A DNA stretch of 62,889 nt from Myxococcota bacterium (GCA_018821305.1 JAHJMN010000101.1:1-62889); one strand, 5' to 3'; numbered from the stretch's first letter, positions 8,185-17,642 are shown. Notes: a model not told the origin generated them from the sequence alone. Translations and numbers: made by a program.

Positions 8185-11100
8185 TTGAATTTAATATATC
8201 TTCTTCTTAAACGAAAAACAGCAGTTTTTGCTCTTGCCATTTTGTTTGTGGTGATGGGCAGTGTCGGTTTTAATAAAATAAGCGTAGATTTTCTTCCGGA
8301 TGTTAATTACCCCCTTATCAAGGTTCACATCTGGTGGAAAAACGCAACACCGGGAGATATTGACATTTATATATCCGATGTTGTTGAGCGTGAAATCTCC
8401 GGGCTCGAAGGTCTTGATTATCTTGAATCAAGTGCGATTGAAGGCAGTTATACACTGCAGGTGAATTTCAAATACGAAGCGGATCGGGATGCGGCATTTA
8501 TGGATGTTCAGGCAGCCATGAATCGTGCAATTCGCAAACTTCCCAAAGATATTGAGCCGCCAGTTATTATTAAAGCAGATCCTCAGCAACTACCTGTTCT
8601 CAGGATTGCCGTTTCTTCAAATGTATGGAGGGAAGAGGATTTAAGGGAATGGGTCGAACAGTGGCTTCAGCCTCGAATCATGGCTGTAAACGGAGTTGCA
8701 GGTCTGGATGTTATCGGGGGGAAAAAGCATGAAATACGGATACACCCCGATTTGAAGGCTCTAGTACGGTATGGTATAACGGAAAAAGATCTTGCCGCCG
8801 CCCTTGAAAAATGGAATGTGGAGCTTTTTGCCGGTCGCATTGATGACAGCCAGCGTGAATTCATCGCAAGGACAAACTCCCGTTTTAAAAATGTTAATGA
8901 TATTAAAAACGTTGTCGTCAAACAGGATGGAATCGCAGTTGTTACCGTGGGGCAACTGGCAAACGTTATTTCTGATTCCGAGGAAGTGCGCTTTATTACC
9001 AGATTCAATGGTGCCGGATGTGTAAATATAAACATTTATAAAGCTCCCGATGCTGGAACCGTGGATGTTTCAAAGCGTTTAGCTGCAAAACTCCGTGAGA
9101 TTCAGGGGGGAATTGAGAAACATATTGATTTCCGCATATTTGAAAATCAGGCAGATTATGTCGACAGTGCTCTGAAGGGAGTTCAAAGATCAGCTCTTCA
9201 GGCTATTTTGCTGGTTGTTTTTGTTACGCTGATATTTCTTAGAAGTTTGAGAATGTCTCTTATTCTCATTACGGTTTTGCCTGTAATTCTAATAACATCG
9301 TTTTTCTTTATGAATCTCGCGCGTTTTACTCTCAACATATTCACCATGGCGGGTTTGATAATCGCTACGGGCATGGCTCTTGATAACTCGATAATTGTAA
9401 CGGAATCATTAAGCAGGGTCGTTAAGCAGAAAACCGGAGATTTTCTGCACCGGATTGCCGTTTCCGTTGCAGGAATTTTCTCTCCCCTCATGGCGTCAAC
9501 TCTTGCAATCATGAGTTTGTTTGTTCCCTTTGTTATGGTGAGTGGCCTTACGGCGGTTTTGTTCCGTGAGTTGGTTTTTACAGTTGCAATAATTGTTTTT
9601 GTAAGTGTTGTAGCTGCTCTGCTTTTTGTTCCTTCAATGGCCGCAATGCTTTACGGTTTTGGAAGAAAAAACAACGACAAATCTGATAATCAAGATCAAA
9701 AAAACATTTCGGATAGTCCGGAAAAGCCAGAATTAAATGAAAAGTATTCCCTGCCCCAGCGAATATACAGTTCGGTGATTTCATACATCATTCGATTCCG
9801 GATAATAGTTGGCCTGTTGCTGATTATTGGCCTTCTGGTCGGCTTTTACACTTTGAAGACCCCGGGAAGTGAGTTTCTGCCGGAAGTAGATGATGGGCGG
9901 ATTATGATTAAGATTAAACTCCCCACGGGAAGCACTCTCAAGCAGACTGATGGGTATTTGCAGCGGGTAGAGTCAATAATTGCCAGTGATGATATTATTG
10001 AAAGTTACTCTACTCTTTCCGGCGGAAAAATGTGGGGACTTTACACCTTTGAAAGTGCCGTGGAAGGCGAAATAAACATTCAGATGGTGCCTCCGGAAAT
10101 GCGCAAAACCAGCGTTCATAAATATATGATTATTCTTCGAAAGAAGTTACAGAAAATAAAAATTCCCGGGGGAAAACTCATGGTGCGCAAGATGAGGGTT
10201 AAAGGTTTGCGTAAAATGGGTGAAGCGGACCTTGAAATTCAGGTAAAGGGAACAGATCTTAATAAACTTTACAAATATTCAGGGAATTTAGGCTCAAAAC
10301 TCAGCAACAGGGCTCAACTGGCAAACGTACATCTTGCTATGGACGCAACAAAACCGGAACTTGTTGTGGATGTAGACAGACTGAAAGCTACTCGATATGG
10401 AGTAGATCCACTTATGGTAGCCAAAACTGTAAGAAATCTTGCAGGAGGGCTTGTTGCAACAAAGTTTCGGAAAGGTGATCTGTTTTATAATATAACGGTC
10501 AGGCTTCCGGAAAATGAGCTTAATTCTCCCGATGTTTTAACAAAGATTCCACTGAAAACACCTGCAGGAAATATGATTACTGTGGGTGATCTGGCAAAAG
10601 TGCGACATACAACTGGCCCTGTTGAGATTCTGAGAGATAATCAGTTGAAATTTGTTCTTTTACGGGCAGATGTCGGTGCTGCTTCTTTAGGTGAAGCCCT
10701 TGAAACAGTAAAAAAAGAAGTTAAAGCCCTTAAAATGCCTCCGGGTTATGAAGTTACCTACTCGGGAAAAGCTCGCCTTATGACCGATATCAAAACCTCG
10801 ACTGTAACAGTACTTCTGTTTTCACTGTTCTTTGCATTTATTATTTTAACAATTCAATTTAATAACTTCCGTTATGGTACCATGATTATTCTAACAGCGC
10901 CTTTGAGTCTGGCCGGATGTGTTGTCGCCCTGAATGCAACCGGGCATATTTTCGGGGGTACTGTACTTTTAGGTCTTATTATTGTTATAAGCGCACACAT
11001 AAACGACTCTGTTTTGCTCTTTGCAGAATCTGAACATCAGGCACAAACAGGTCTGTGGTTTACAAAAAGGGATGTGATATGCGCTGCCGCCACAATCCGT

Positions 11101-11319
11101 GCAAAACCACGTATCATGACGACTTTGACTACAATAGCGGGGTTCGTACCACTTGCGATATCCCGGGGTGAAGGTTCGGATATGCTTGTCCCGATGGCGT
11201 ATGCGGCAATAGGTGGGCTTGTTTTTGAAATTGTTACAGCATTGTTTATAATTCCATTACTGTTTTCATTTATTTTCAGTTTTAAAACTCCCGAATCAAA
11301 AACGTCCCAGTTAATGTAG
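8185..11319 (+). CDS. RND-family efflux pump, inner-membrane subunit
   Basis: A 1044-residue protein, full length for RND pumps. It starts at a TTG (8185) with AGGAAG seven bases upstream and four bases after the adaptor stop. N-terminal TM1 is followed by VDFLPDVNYPLIKVHIWWKNATPGDI, two large periplasmic loops, and TM4 carrying ATGMALDNSIIVTES, where one acidic residue is kept and the second is Asn, as in several RND subfamilies. The second half starts near LPQRIYSSVISYIIRF. The chemical substrate is not clear from sequence. The location behind the ars genes suggests a metal(loid) or organoarsenical, but it also resembles general HAE/HME pumps. Confidence 0.92.
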   Translation: MNLIYLLLKRKTAVFALAILFVVMGSVGFNKISVDFLPDVNYPLIKVHIWWKNATPGDIDIYISDVVEREISGLEGLDYLESSAIEGSYTLQVNFKYEADRDAAFMDVQAAMNRAIRKLPKDIEPPVIIKADPQQLPVLRIAVSSNVWREEDLREWVEQWLQPRIMAVNGVAGLDVIGGKKHEIRIHPDLKALVRYGITEKDLAAALEKWNVELFAGRIDDSQREFIARTNSRFKNVNDIKNVVVKQDGIAVVTVGQLANVISDSEEVRFITRFNGAGCVNINIYKAPDAGTVDVSKRLAAKLREIQGGIEKHIDFRIFENQADYVDSALKGVQRSALQAILLVVFVTLIFLRSLRMSLILITVLPVILITSFFFMNLARFTLNIFTMAGLIIATGMALDNSIIVTESLSRVVKQKTGDFLHRIAVSVAGIFSPLMASTLAIMSLFVPFVMVSGLTAVLFRELVFTVAIIVFVSVVAALLFVPSMAAMLYGFGRKNNDKSDNQDQKNISDSPEKPELNEKYSLPQRIYSSVISYIIRFRIIVGLLLIIGLLVGFYTLKTPGSEFLPEVDDGRIMIKIKLPTGSTLKQTDGYLQRVESIIASDDIIESYSTLSGGKMWGLYTFESAVEGEINIQMVPPEMRKTSVHKYMIILRKKLQKIKIPGGKLMVRKMRVKGLRKMGEADLEIQVKGTDLNKLYKYSGNLGSKLSNRAQLANVHLAMDATKPELVVDVDRLKATRYGVDPLMVAKTVRNLAGGLVATKFRKGDLFYNITVRLPENELNSPDVLTKIPLKTPAGNMITVGDLAKVRHTTGPVEILRDNQLKFVLLRADVGAASLGEALETVKKEVKALKMPPGYEVTYSGKARLMTDIKTSTVTVLLFSLFFAFIILTIQFNNFRYGTMIILTAPLSLAGCVVALNATGHIFGGTVLLGLIIVISAHINDSVLLFAESEHQAQTGLWFTKRDVICAAATIRAKPRIMTTLTTIAGFVPLAISRGEGSDMLVPMAYAAIGGLVFEIVTALFIIPLLFSFIFSFKTPESKTSQLM

Positions 11320-11327
11320 GAGCCTGC

Positions 11328-11762
11328 ATGAGAAAAATATATTCACTCATTTTACTATTATTTTTAACAATTTCATGTTCCGGGAAAACTGAAAAAATCG
11401 GAGATTCAGTAGACTGCAAATGCCTCAAAAATCAGGTCTGCAAAAAAGGAAAGTGTTCCGGAATCGGCTATATAAGTGCTTTTGAGTTGAAAAAGAGTCT
11501 GGGAAAAAAGGATTTTGTTCTAATAAATGTACTGGATTTTGACGCTGGAACGATTCCGCAAACCGATGCAAAAATTCATTTCAATGACAGGGCGGGTTTC
11601 CTTAAATTTCTCGGGAACGACAAAGAACGAAAAATAATTGTTTACTGCCGCACAATTCCGAAAGCGAAAAAGGCCGCAAAACTTCTATCTCAGGAGGGAT
11701 ATACAAACGTAAGTATCCTCGATGGAGGAATCACCGCCTGGAAAAAACTCAGTTCAGATTAA
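11328..11762 (+). CDS. Rhodanese-domain lipoprotein with Cys-rich N-terminus
   Basis: A 144-residue predicted lipoprotein (LTISC, Cys17). After the lipid anchor comes a small cluster DCKCLKNQVCKKGKC with five closely spaced cysteines, then a rhodanese fold whose active-site loop is IVYCRTIPKAKKAA (Cys107) and whose closing motif is VSILDGGITAW. Single-domain rhodaneses of this kind carry sulfane sulfur on the loop Cys. GGAG lies five bases before the ATG, and the gene starts nine bases after the RND stop, so it is the last gene of the operon. A thiol-sulfur role outside the cytoplasm, linked to metalloid resistance, is an inference from context. Confidence 0.82.
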   Translation: MRKIYSLILLLFLTISCSGKTEKIGDSVDCKCLKNQVCKKGKCSGIGYISAFELKKSLGKKDFVLINVLDFDAGTIPQTDAKIHFNDRAGFLKFLGNDKERKIIVYCRTIPKAKKAAKLLSQEGYTNVSILDGGITAWKKLSSD

Positions 11763-11855
11763 CCTTTCTTTAGACCGCTTGCGGAATAAAAGGATTGAAA
11801 CGGGAAAAGTACTTGTTTTCATCCTGCCATTTGTAATTATGCTTTGATGTTGACT

Positions 11856-14252
11856 TCAATAAAAATTCAGGAGTTTGCCGTTACCGTAGAGGAGATTGTA
11901 AGCGAAGGCACTGGAAAGGACGTGTTTGACATAATTACGTGTTTCTTCGTAGTCGATGAGTTCCACAAGCATTTCCTGATCAGTTACCGTCTGCTTTTTC
12001 AGGAATTTTTTCATTTTTCCCTCCCCGGCATTATAGGCGGCAATAACATGATACATATTGTTTTTAAACAATTTTTTGAGATATTCAAGATACCATGTCG
12101 TCATATTGCAGGATGTTTCCGGATCTTCGAGAATGTCAGAAGATGTATATTTAATTTTCAGTTTTTTTGCGATGTATTTTCCCGTTGCAGGCATAATTTG
12201 AGTCAGGCCCCGGGCACCGGCGGAACTACGAACGTATCTGTTAAAAGCACTCTCTTCGCGGATGAGGCCGCTTAAAACAACCCAGTCAATATTCCGGGAT
12301 GAACTCCATTTTTTTATAATATCAAGGTGCAAAAGGGGATGAGCCATTTTCCAGAGTGTTACGGAGTTTCCCGATGGCCAGCTTTTTGAGTGATCCCGGA
12401 GAATTTTTCCCGTTATACGAAAGGGAATTGAAAACCGCCGGTTTCGCCAGGAAATCCATGCTATGGCCCGGAGAAAATCCTTTCCTGAATCGGTTTTGTG
12501 TCCATAAAGATTAAGTCCGTCTTTTTTCAGGAGCTCCATACCCTGATCAATCAGACCAAAGCGTGAAAGTTCAACGAAAGCAAAAAATGAAGGGCGCTTG
12601 AAAAGTTCTGACTTGAGAGACACCCACGGATACTGCGTTGGTGTTGAAGTTTTTAAAAGCTTTGCAAGGAGTAAGTCACCATCTCCTTTTTTAAGGCGGT
12701 TGAGACTTTTCAGGGCTGCATGGGCGTACCATGACACTGGTGATAAAACTACTGTCTGCCGATACAGGGCGTCGGCATTTTTCGCATCTCCTGCTTTCTC
12801 CGATGCATAGGCCGTCCAGTACATGATTCGACCTTTTTCCAGAAGTGATGCTTTCAGACTCATTGAATTACGTGCGGATTCCAGTAGTTTAACTGCTTTA
12901 CTGTAGTCTTTTCCGATAATCAGTTTCAAGGCTGAGTTGAAGACCGCATCTGTTGATCTGTCCCCCGCAGGAAATCGCTTTTGCAGAGTTTTTTCAAGCT
13001 TTGTTGCAAGAGCAGTATTTCCTTGTTTCCGCCGGATTTGCGCCTCTCGAAGGAGGGCATCATCCGCATAGGAATGCCGTGGATATTCATTGTATACTCT
13101 ACGGAAAAATGTTGCAGCCAGAGCCTGTTTCCCGCCTGCCTGCAACGCTTTTGCCGCCAGATACATGGATTTTACATGTAGTTCGCTGTAAAAACTTTTC
13201 CCGGCACACTGAGTCGATGCATTGCGAAGGTATGAGACGGATTCATTTTTCTTTTTGGTATAAAATAAAGCACGTCCTTTGTACCAGTTAAACTGACATT
13301 TTTCATATCTTGAACATCCTGCGGATGAAGTGAGTGTGAGTAAAACCTTTTTAAAAAGGCGTCTTGAATTAAGAATTTCCGCTCTTTTTATTTTCACCGA
13401 ACAATCTGCACTGGCGAGGGGGGCTTTTCCAGTTATGCTTTTTATTTTTTTTGATGCTTCCACGGATGATTCAGTACCGGGGTTATGAGCCCAAACCAGC
13501 AAAAACATTTTTAAAGCTTGATTTTTCTTTCCGTCCTTCAGATAGAAAACGCCTGTTTGAAAATAAATTTGCGAGAGATCCCGTTTATTTCCTTTGTAGT
13601 TTTTAAATAAATCAACGGCGGTCTTGATGTAGTCATCCTTTTTGTTTTCTGCTTTCAGGATTTTAAGTTTCATGAAAGGAACATCTTTATTAAAAAATGT
13701 TTTCTCCAGAATTGAAAGAAAAGTCATGGCTTTTGTGAAGTCGTTACGCACCATATGTGCCTGAGCGGAAAGCCACACCAGATATTCTTTCAAAGCGGGA
13801 AACTTCAAACGCAGATCAAAGTTTTCGCTGATTATCTTGTCCCCGTTTCCTCCCAGAAAAGCAGATAGGCTATAGATAAATAAATGGAAAGCATTTTTTA
13901 GATTGCCGTTTTTAGAAATGTTATCAGCCGCTTCAGAATATTTTTTTAAATTCAAGTGGTCTGCAGAAACTTTAAGGACTTTATCCGTATCTATATAAGA
14001 TGTATATGCAGAAGGGTAGAATCGGTCTTTTGCAATCAGTGCGGCGGGTAATGTATTTATATGATTATGTTTTTCGGAAAAAGAATCAGGTATAGCATGG
14101 GATACAGGCAGAAAATCCGCATGAAACGACATTATTTCGATGTTATTATGTTCTCCGGGTTTAAAGAAACCGGGAAAAACGACCGATAAAACTAAAAGTG
14201 CCGAAATGAGAGTTGAAATAAGTAAAACCGGCAGTAAAAAGCGTAATTTCAT
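11856..14252 (-). CDS. Slt70-like lytic transglycosylase with TPR-type superhelix
   Basis: A 798-residue protein with an N-terminal hydrophobic anchor (residues 4-30), a long all-helical region with TPR-like repeats (for example ALAATFFRRVYNEYPRHSYADDALL), and a C-terminal SLT domain from about residue 645. The SLT motifs are visible: SGLIREESAFN with the catalytic Glu, SSAGARGLTQIMPATG, and HVIAAYNAGEG. It would cleave peptidoglycan glycan strands from the periplasmic side. It is convergent with the rhodanese gene, leaving a 93-base gap. Its upstream side faces the histidine-kinase-like gene across a gap that now contains a type A mobile element. Confidence 0.92.
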   Translation of the reverse strand: MKLRFLLPVLLISTLISALLVLSVVFPGFFKPGEHNNIEIMSFHADFLPVSHAIPDSFSEKHNHINTLPAALIAKDRFYPSAYTSYIDTDKVLKVSADHLNLKKYSEAADNISKNGNLKNAFHLFIYSLSAFLGGNGDKIISENFDLRLKFPALKEYLVWLSAQAHMVRNDFTKAMTFLSILEKTFFNKDVPFMKLKILKAENKKDDYIKTAVDLFKNYKGNKRDLSQIYFQTGVFYLKDGKKNQALKMFLLVWAHNPGTESSVEASKKIKSITGKAPLASADCSVKIKRAEILNSRRLFKKVLLTLTSSAGCSRYEKCQFNWYKGRALFYTKKKNESVSYLRNASTQCAGKSFYSELHVKSMYLAAKALQAGGKQALAATFFRRVYNEYPRHSYADDALLREAQIRRKQGNTALATKLEKTLQKRFPAGDRSTDAVFNSALKLIIGKDYSKAVKLLESARNSMSLKASLLEKGRIMYWTAYASEKAGDAKNADALYRQTVVLSPVSWYAHAALKSLNRLKKGDGDLLLAKLLKTSTPTQYPWVSLKSELFKRPSFFAFVELSRFGLIDQGMELLKKDGLNLYGHKTDSGKDFLRAIAWISWRNRRFSIPFRITGKILRDHSKSWPSGNSVTLWKMAHPLLHLDIIKKWSSSRNIDWVVLSGLIREESAFNRYVRSSAGARGLTQIMPATGKYIAKKLKIKYTSSDILEDPETSCNMTTWYLEYLKKLFKNNMYHVIAAYNAGEGKMKKFLKKQTVTDQEMLVELIDYEETRNYVKHVLSSAFAYNLLYGNGKLLNFY

Positions 14253-14360
14253 TAAGTCCCCCGCACCTGTGGATATTACCCTCTGATGTTGGACGATGCA
14301 ACTTTTAGACGTTCCGCAGTGTCATCATATCCCGGGAGGTGGAAAAATCGGCACTGCTTA

Positions 14361-14502
14361 GTTACTGTCCTGAAATACTAAATTTTCAAGTTTTATCCAG
14401 GTTTTTACTCAGGACAGTAACCGCAAGGTTCTGAATATACTGGTAGTGGCCTGGTAGGATTTTTCCGAAAATCCTTCGCGAAGCGAATTACAGGACACGA
14501 AC
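14361..14502 (+). mobile_element. Type A paired-hairpin MITE-like element, copy A1
   Basis: 142 bp, starting GTTACTGTCCTGAAATAC and ending ACAGGACACGAAC. Hairpin 1 is made by GTTACTGTCCTGA and TCAGGACAGTAAC. A linker (CGCAAGGTTCTGAAT) leads to hairpin 2, whose inner part has GGATTTTTCCGAAAATCC and the palindrome CTTCGCGAAG. It is flanked by TGCTTA (left) and TGCTCA (right), a 6-bp duplication with one change. It lies in the divergent gap between the transglycosylase and the histidine-kinase-like gene, where it could affect promoters. Confidence 0.9.
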
Positions 14503-14569
14503 TGCTCAGGCATTTCGTAGGCAGTGTAAACAACAGTTTCCTTGACAACGGCAACTTAGAAAATAAACT

Positions 14570-15217
14570 GTGAATACCATGGCTGATTTAAATGATCATT
14601 CCCTGAAAATCCTCAAAGACCTTCTTCCAGGTATTATTCATGAAATCAATAATCCTCTGGGAGCTGTTATGATGAACATAGCGATACTTCTGGAAGATCT
14701 TGAGGAATCAACTCTCAGCGAAGAAGAAATTCAAAGCTTAAAAGAAACTTACACGGACATGGATGAAGCTCTCGGGAAAATCAGAGATTATGTTCAATCT
14801 CTTGGATTTCTGAGCGTTTTCCGTTTTTATGAAGATCCCACAGGTATGGATCTGAGATACCTTATAAATCACTCGCTCCTGCTCAATCACAATCGACTGA
14901 AAAGGACCGTTAGAGTTGAAAACACAGTCTCCGACCACGGCTATCTCTTTGTAAATGTTCGTGTTGCTCGAGTACTTCTTGCTTTGTCAAACGTTTTTGA
15001 ACAACTTATCGAACAAGAAGCGGGCAAGAATCTGTTTGTTCATGCTGCAATGGAAAACGGGCTTATTGTCTGCCGTATTACCAGAGAAGGCATTACTCAG
15101 GACCTGGATGAGGGAGTGCTTTCAGTGGCCGCTGATGCTGGAGATTTTACATTTAACAAGATTTCCGGGGGTATGGCTCTTGCTTTTACACCCCATGAAC
15201 AGCAGAATTCTGACTGA
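14570..15217 (+). CDS. Histidine-kinase-like protein with degenerate ATPase region
   Basis: A 215-residue cytoplasmic protein. Near the N-terminus LLPGIIHEINNPLGAVMMNI is a classic HisKA H-box with the phospho-acceptor His. The helix pair continues to about residue 90. The following 120 residues keep the spacing of an HATPase domain but show no convincing N-box (VLLALSNVFEQLIEQ lacks the usual Asn) and no DxGxG or GxGL boxes. It may be a phospho-relay or scaffold, or a decayed kinase. GTG at 14570 or ATG at 14579 are possible starts. It lies 13 bases before the serine protease gene and may be co-transcribed with it. Confidence 0.65.
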   Translation: MNTMADLNDHSLKILKDLLPGIIHEINNPLGAVMMNIAILLEDLEESTLSEEEIQSLKETYTDMDEALGKIRDYVQSLGFLSVFRFYEDPTGMDLRYLINHSLLLNHNRLKRTVRVENTVSDHGYLFVNVRVARVLLALSNVFEQLIEQEAGKNLFVHAAMENGLIVCRITREGITQDLDEGVLSVAADAGDFTFNKISGGMALAFTPHEQQNSD

Positions 15218-15230
15218 AGTGAGAAAATAC

Positions 15231-17117
15231 ATGAAAAAACTTCTCCTTTTTTTAATTACAACTTTCATTCTGTCCGGTTGCGCTTTTGAAGAAGAGATAA
15301 AGCCCGCCCATGAAGTAGATTCATATATAAATGGTGGATACACGGAAACCGGAGAGCCCGGTGTTGTATATCTTGAACATCAATACGGATATGCCTGTAC
15401 GGGAACCCTTATTGCACCAACGGTGGTATTGACTGCAAAACACTGTGTGCGAGACCTTGATTACGGTCAGGATCTGCCTGCTTGGGGTTTCTCTGTTAAC
15501 ATTGGTCCCAATCGCTATTCCATCACCAATAGTTACGATGTGGATGCCATTTATAAACTTCCGGGAAATGAAATTGAAAACGAAGACGTTGCCCTTATGG
15601 TTTTAGGTACTCCCATTCCTGAAACCGTTGCTACACCTTACAGTCTGAAATTATCCTGGGGTGGAGATAATCCGGTTGTTGCCAATCAAACGGAACTCAC
15701 ACTTATAGGGTATGGCGAAAGTGTCTGTGGTCAGACGGGGAATTCCGGGGTAAAACTTCGAACAGAAGATCTTTACATTGGTTCATACACATCAGGAGAT
15801 TTTGTTACTCAAGGGCGCGGGGCAAATCATGGTGACAGCGGTGGCCCGATTTTCACACCGGATATGAAGGTTATTGGTGTTACTTCCCGGGGAAGTGATG
15901 AATGCAGTGGAGAACTTGCTGGTATAACCATTGGTGCCAGTGTTATTTATCATCTTGATTTTATTAATGGAATCCTTGAAGATGAAGGGTACTGCGCTCC
16001 AACTCACGAAAAGGAAATTTGCGGCGACAGTAATGACAACGACTGTAACGGCCTCGTTGATGATGCCTGTCTCGATGATGGGGAAACTTGTACCGATGAT
16101 TTTCAGTGTAAAAATGGCATCTGCTACGAGCAGTTTGGCGAGAAAACTTGCCTTAAAAGTTGTGATCCCCGCAGTGAAACAAACTCCTGTGGTGCTGGTA
16201 ATTATTGCCGTCTTACGGACTGCGATCGAGCGATCTGCAGCCCCGGTTCTCCGGGAACAGGCGAAATCAATGATCTTTGTACAGTGGATACCGATTGTGA
16301 AACACTGTTCTGCCGGGCTGGACTTGATGGAAAAAGCCGCTGTATGATTCCCTGTGAAGCTGGGAGCGATCAGTGTATGTCCGGTGAACTCTGCATAGAT
16401 GTTCAGTACGGCTGCGGTGGATGTGTTGATGAAGAATATGGTCCATCAGCCGGACGTAATACCGGAGAAGAATGTGACTCAAACTCAGACTGTAGTTCAG
16501 GTATCTGTTTTACAGTTGGTGAATTCGGTTATTGTACAGATCTTTGTGTGAGTGATGATAGTTGTATTGCCGGTTACCACTGTGACGGTGTGAGGTGCAT
16601 CCGGGGGGAACGAGGAGCCGCTGGGGATCTGTGTCTTGTTGCTGGAGATTGTGATGCAGGGCTTTCATGTGTTGATTCCGGTTCCGGAGTTAAACATTGT
16701 GCTTCCGATTGTAGTGACGGCAATCCTTGTCCCCTTACTGGTTTTGAATGTTACAGCGTTTCCGGAGGCCAGTGGTGTCTTACTTTTCTGGGAACTTTTG
16801 GCGATGTTTGCGGGAGTGGAAGGAATTGTCAGGCCGATTATATATGCCAGGATATTGGCGATGGGGACTATCGCTGCATCGACTTCTGTAGTCGTTTTAC
16901 GGCGGATGAATGTCCAGCTTACAGTGCCTGTTTGACTCTCGGAAGTTACAACTACTGTGTTCCCCTTGAGGGAGCCAGCGCTAGTTCTGAAAAAGATAAA
17001 GACAGTGGCTTTTTCGGTTGTTCAGTTGGCTCTGGAAGTGGTTCGGGAAAATGGCATTTTTCTTTTATCACCGCTATCTTCTTCGGATTATTTCTCTTAA
17101 GAAGAAGAAAACTCTGA
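15231..17117 (+). CDS. Trypsin-like serine protease lipoprotein with Cys-rich repeats and C-terminal sorting tail
   Basis: 628 residues from the ATG at 15231; an open frame continues upstream but overlaps the previous gene and lacks a signal peptide. The lipobox is ILSGC (Cys17). The S1 protease triad is visible: LTAKHC (His71), ENEDVALM (Asp119) and NHGDSGGP (Ser203). Then CGDSNDNDCNGLVDD, a MopE-like Cys/Asp motif, and several Cys-rich modules of about 45-60 residues with repeated C-x-x-D-x-x-C spacing. The end is a Gly/Ser spacer, a hydrophobic helix and RRRKL, a MYXO-CTERM-like tripartite sorting signal. A cell-surface protease is likely. Having both an N-terminal lipobox and a C-terminal tail is unusual. 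Confidence 0.85.
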   Translation: MKKLLLFLITTFILSGCAFEEEIKPAHEVDSYINGGYTETGEPGVVYLEHQYGYACTGTLIAPTVVLTAKHCVRDLDYGQDLPAWGFSVNIGPNRYSITNSYDVDAIYKLPGNEIENEDVALMVLGTPIPETVATPYSLKLSWGGDNPVVANQTELTLIGYGESVCGQTGNSGVKLRTEDLYIGSYTSGDFVTQGRGANHGDSGGPIFTPDMKVIGVTSRGSDECSGELAGITIGASVIYHLDFINGILEDEGYCAPTHEKEICGDSNDNDCNGLVDDACLDDGETCTDDFQCKNGICYEQFGEKTCLKSCDPRSETNSCGAGNYCRLTDCDRAICSPGSPGTGEINDLCTVDTDCETLFCRAGLDGKSRCMIPCEAGSDQCMSGELCIDVQYGCGGCVDEEYGPSAGRNTGEECDSNSDCSSGICFTVGEFGYCTDLCVSDDSCIAGYHCDGVRCIRGERGAAGDLCLVAGDCDAGLSCVDSGSGVKHCASDCSDGNPCPLTGFECYSVSGGQWCLTFLGTFGDVCGSGRNCQADYICQDIGDGDYRCIDFCSRFTADECPAYSACLTLGSYNYCVPLEGASASSEKDKDSGFFGCSVGSGSGSGKWHFSFITAIFFGLFLLRRRKL

Positions 17118-17179
17118 AATTTTTTATTAATTATGAATAAAACTGCACGGTCATTCGGGAGCTCATGGGAAATATCAGC

Positions 17180-17207
17180 TTGACACCTGAGTGCGTTGGA
17201 ATAAAAT
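17180..17207 (+). promoter_or_regulatory. Sigma70-type promoter for dksA-like gene
   Basis: TTGACA (17180-17185) and TAAAAT (17202-17207) with a 16-base spacer precede the DksA-like gene by about 50 bases. The match to the primary sigma factor consensus is good. An AAAGGA ribosome site follows near 17243, before the ATG at 17259. Confidence 0.6.
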
Positions 17208-17258
17208 TCAGGGTTTCAGTATCATCTTTTATGATGCTTTAGAAAGGAACCACCAAGT

Positions 17259-17633
17259 ATGTCTATTTCAAAAGAAGATCTTGATGAAATTCGCGCGGAC
17301 CTGACACTGAGAAGAAATAAACTCCTCGAAATGGTAAAAAATCAGCTGAAAAGCGATATCAGTCTGGATCGAAACGAAATGGCAGACGAAAACGATCTTG
17401 CTTCAAGTGAGTACCTTCTTTCTTTCGAACTCCGAATTCGTGACCGGGAAAAATATCTTCTCCGGAAAATAGAAGATGCTCTTGAAAGACTTGATACAGG
17501 TGATTTTGGAGTTTGTGAATCCTGTGGTGAAGATATCGCAGTTCCCCGCCTCAAAGCCCGCCCCGTTACCACAATGTGCATCCGCTGTAAAGAAGAACAG
17601 GAACGCAAAGAAAAAGAATACGTTGATAACTAG
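17259..17633 (+). CDS. dksA: DksA/TraR-family C4 zinc-finger transcription regulator
   Basis: 124 residues: an N-terminal coiled-coil hairpin and a C-terminal C4 zinc finger, CESCGEDIAVPRL...TTMCIRC, with C-x2-C-x17-C-x2-C spacing. DksA binds the RNA polymerase secondary channel and works with ppGpp in the stringent response. In this copy the hairpin tip region reads SLDRNEMADENDLASSEY, which keeps the acidic character of a DksA tip. It has its own promoter and is followed by a family C repeat. A DksA paralogue rather than the main housekeeping copy cannot be excluded. Confidence 0.88.
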   Translation: MSISKEDLDEIRADLTLRRNKLLEMVKNQLKSDISLDRNEMADENDLASSEYLLSFELRIRDREKYLLRKIEDALERLDTGDFGVCESCGEDIAVPRLKARPVTTMCIRCKEEQERKEKEYVDN

Positions 17634-17642
17634 TACCTGTTC

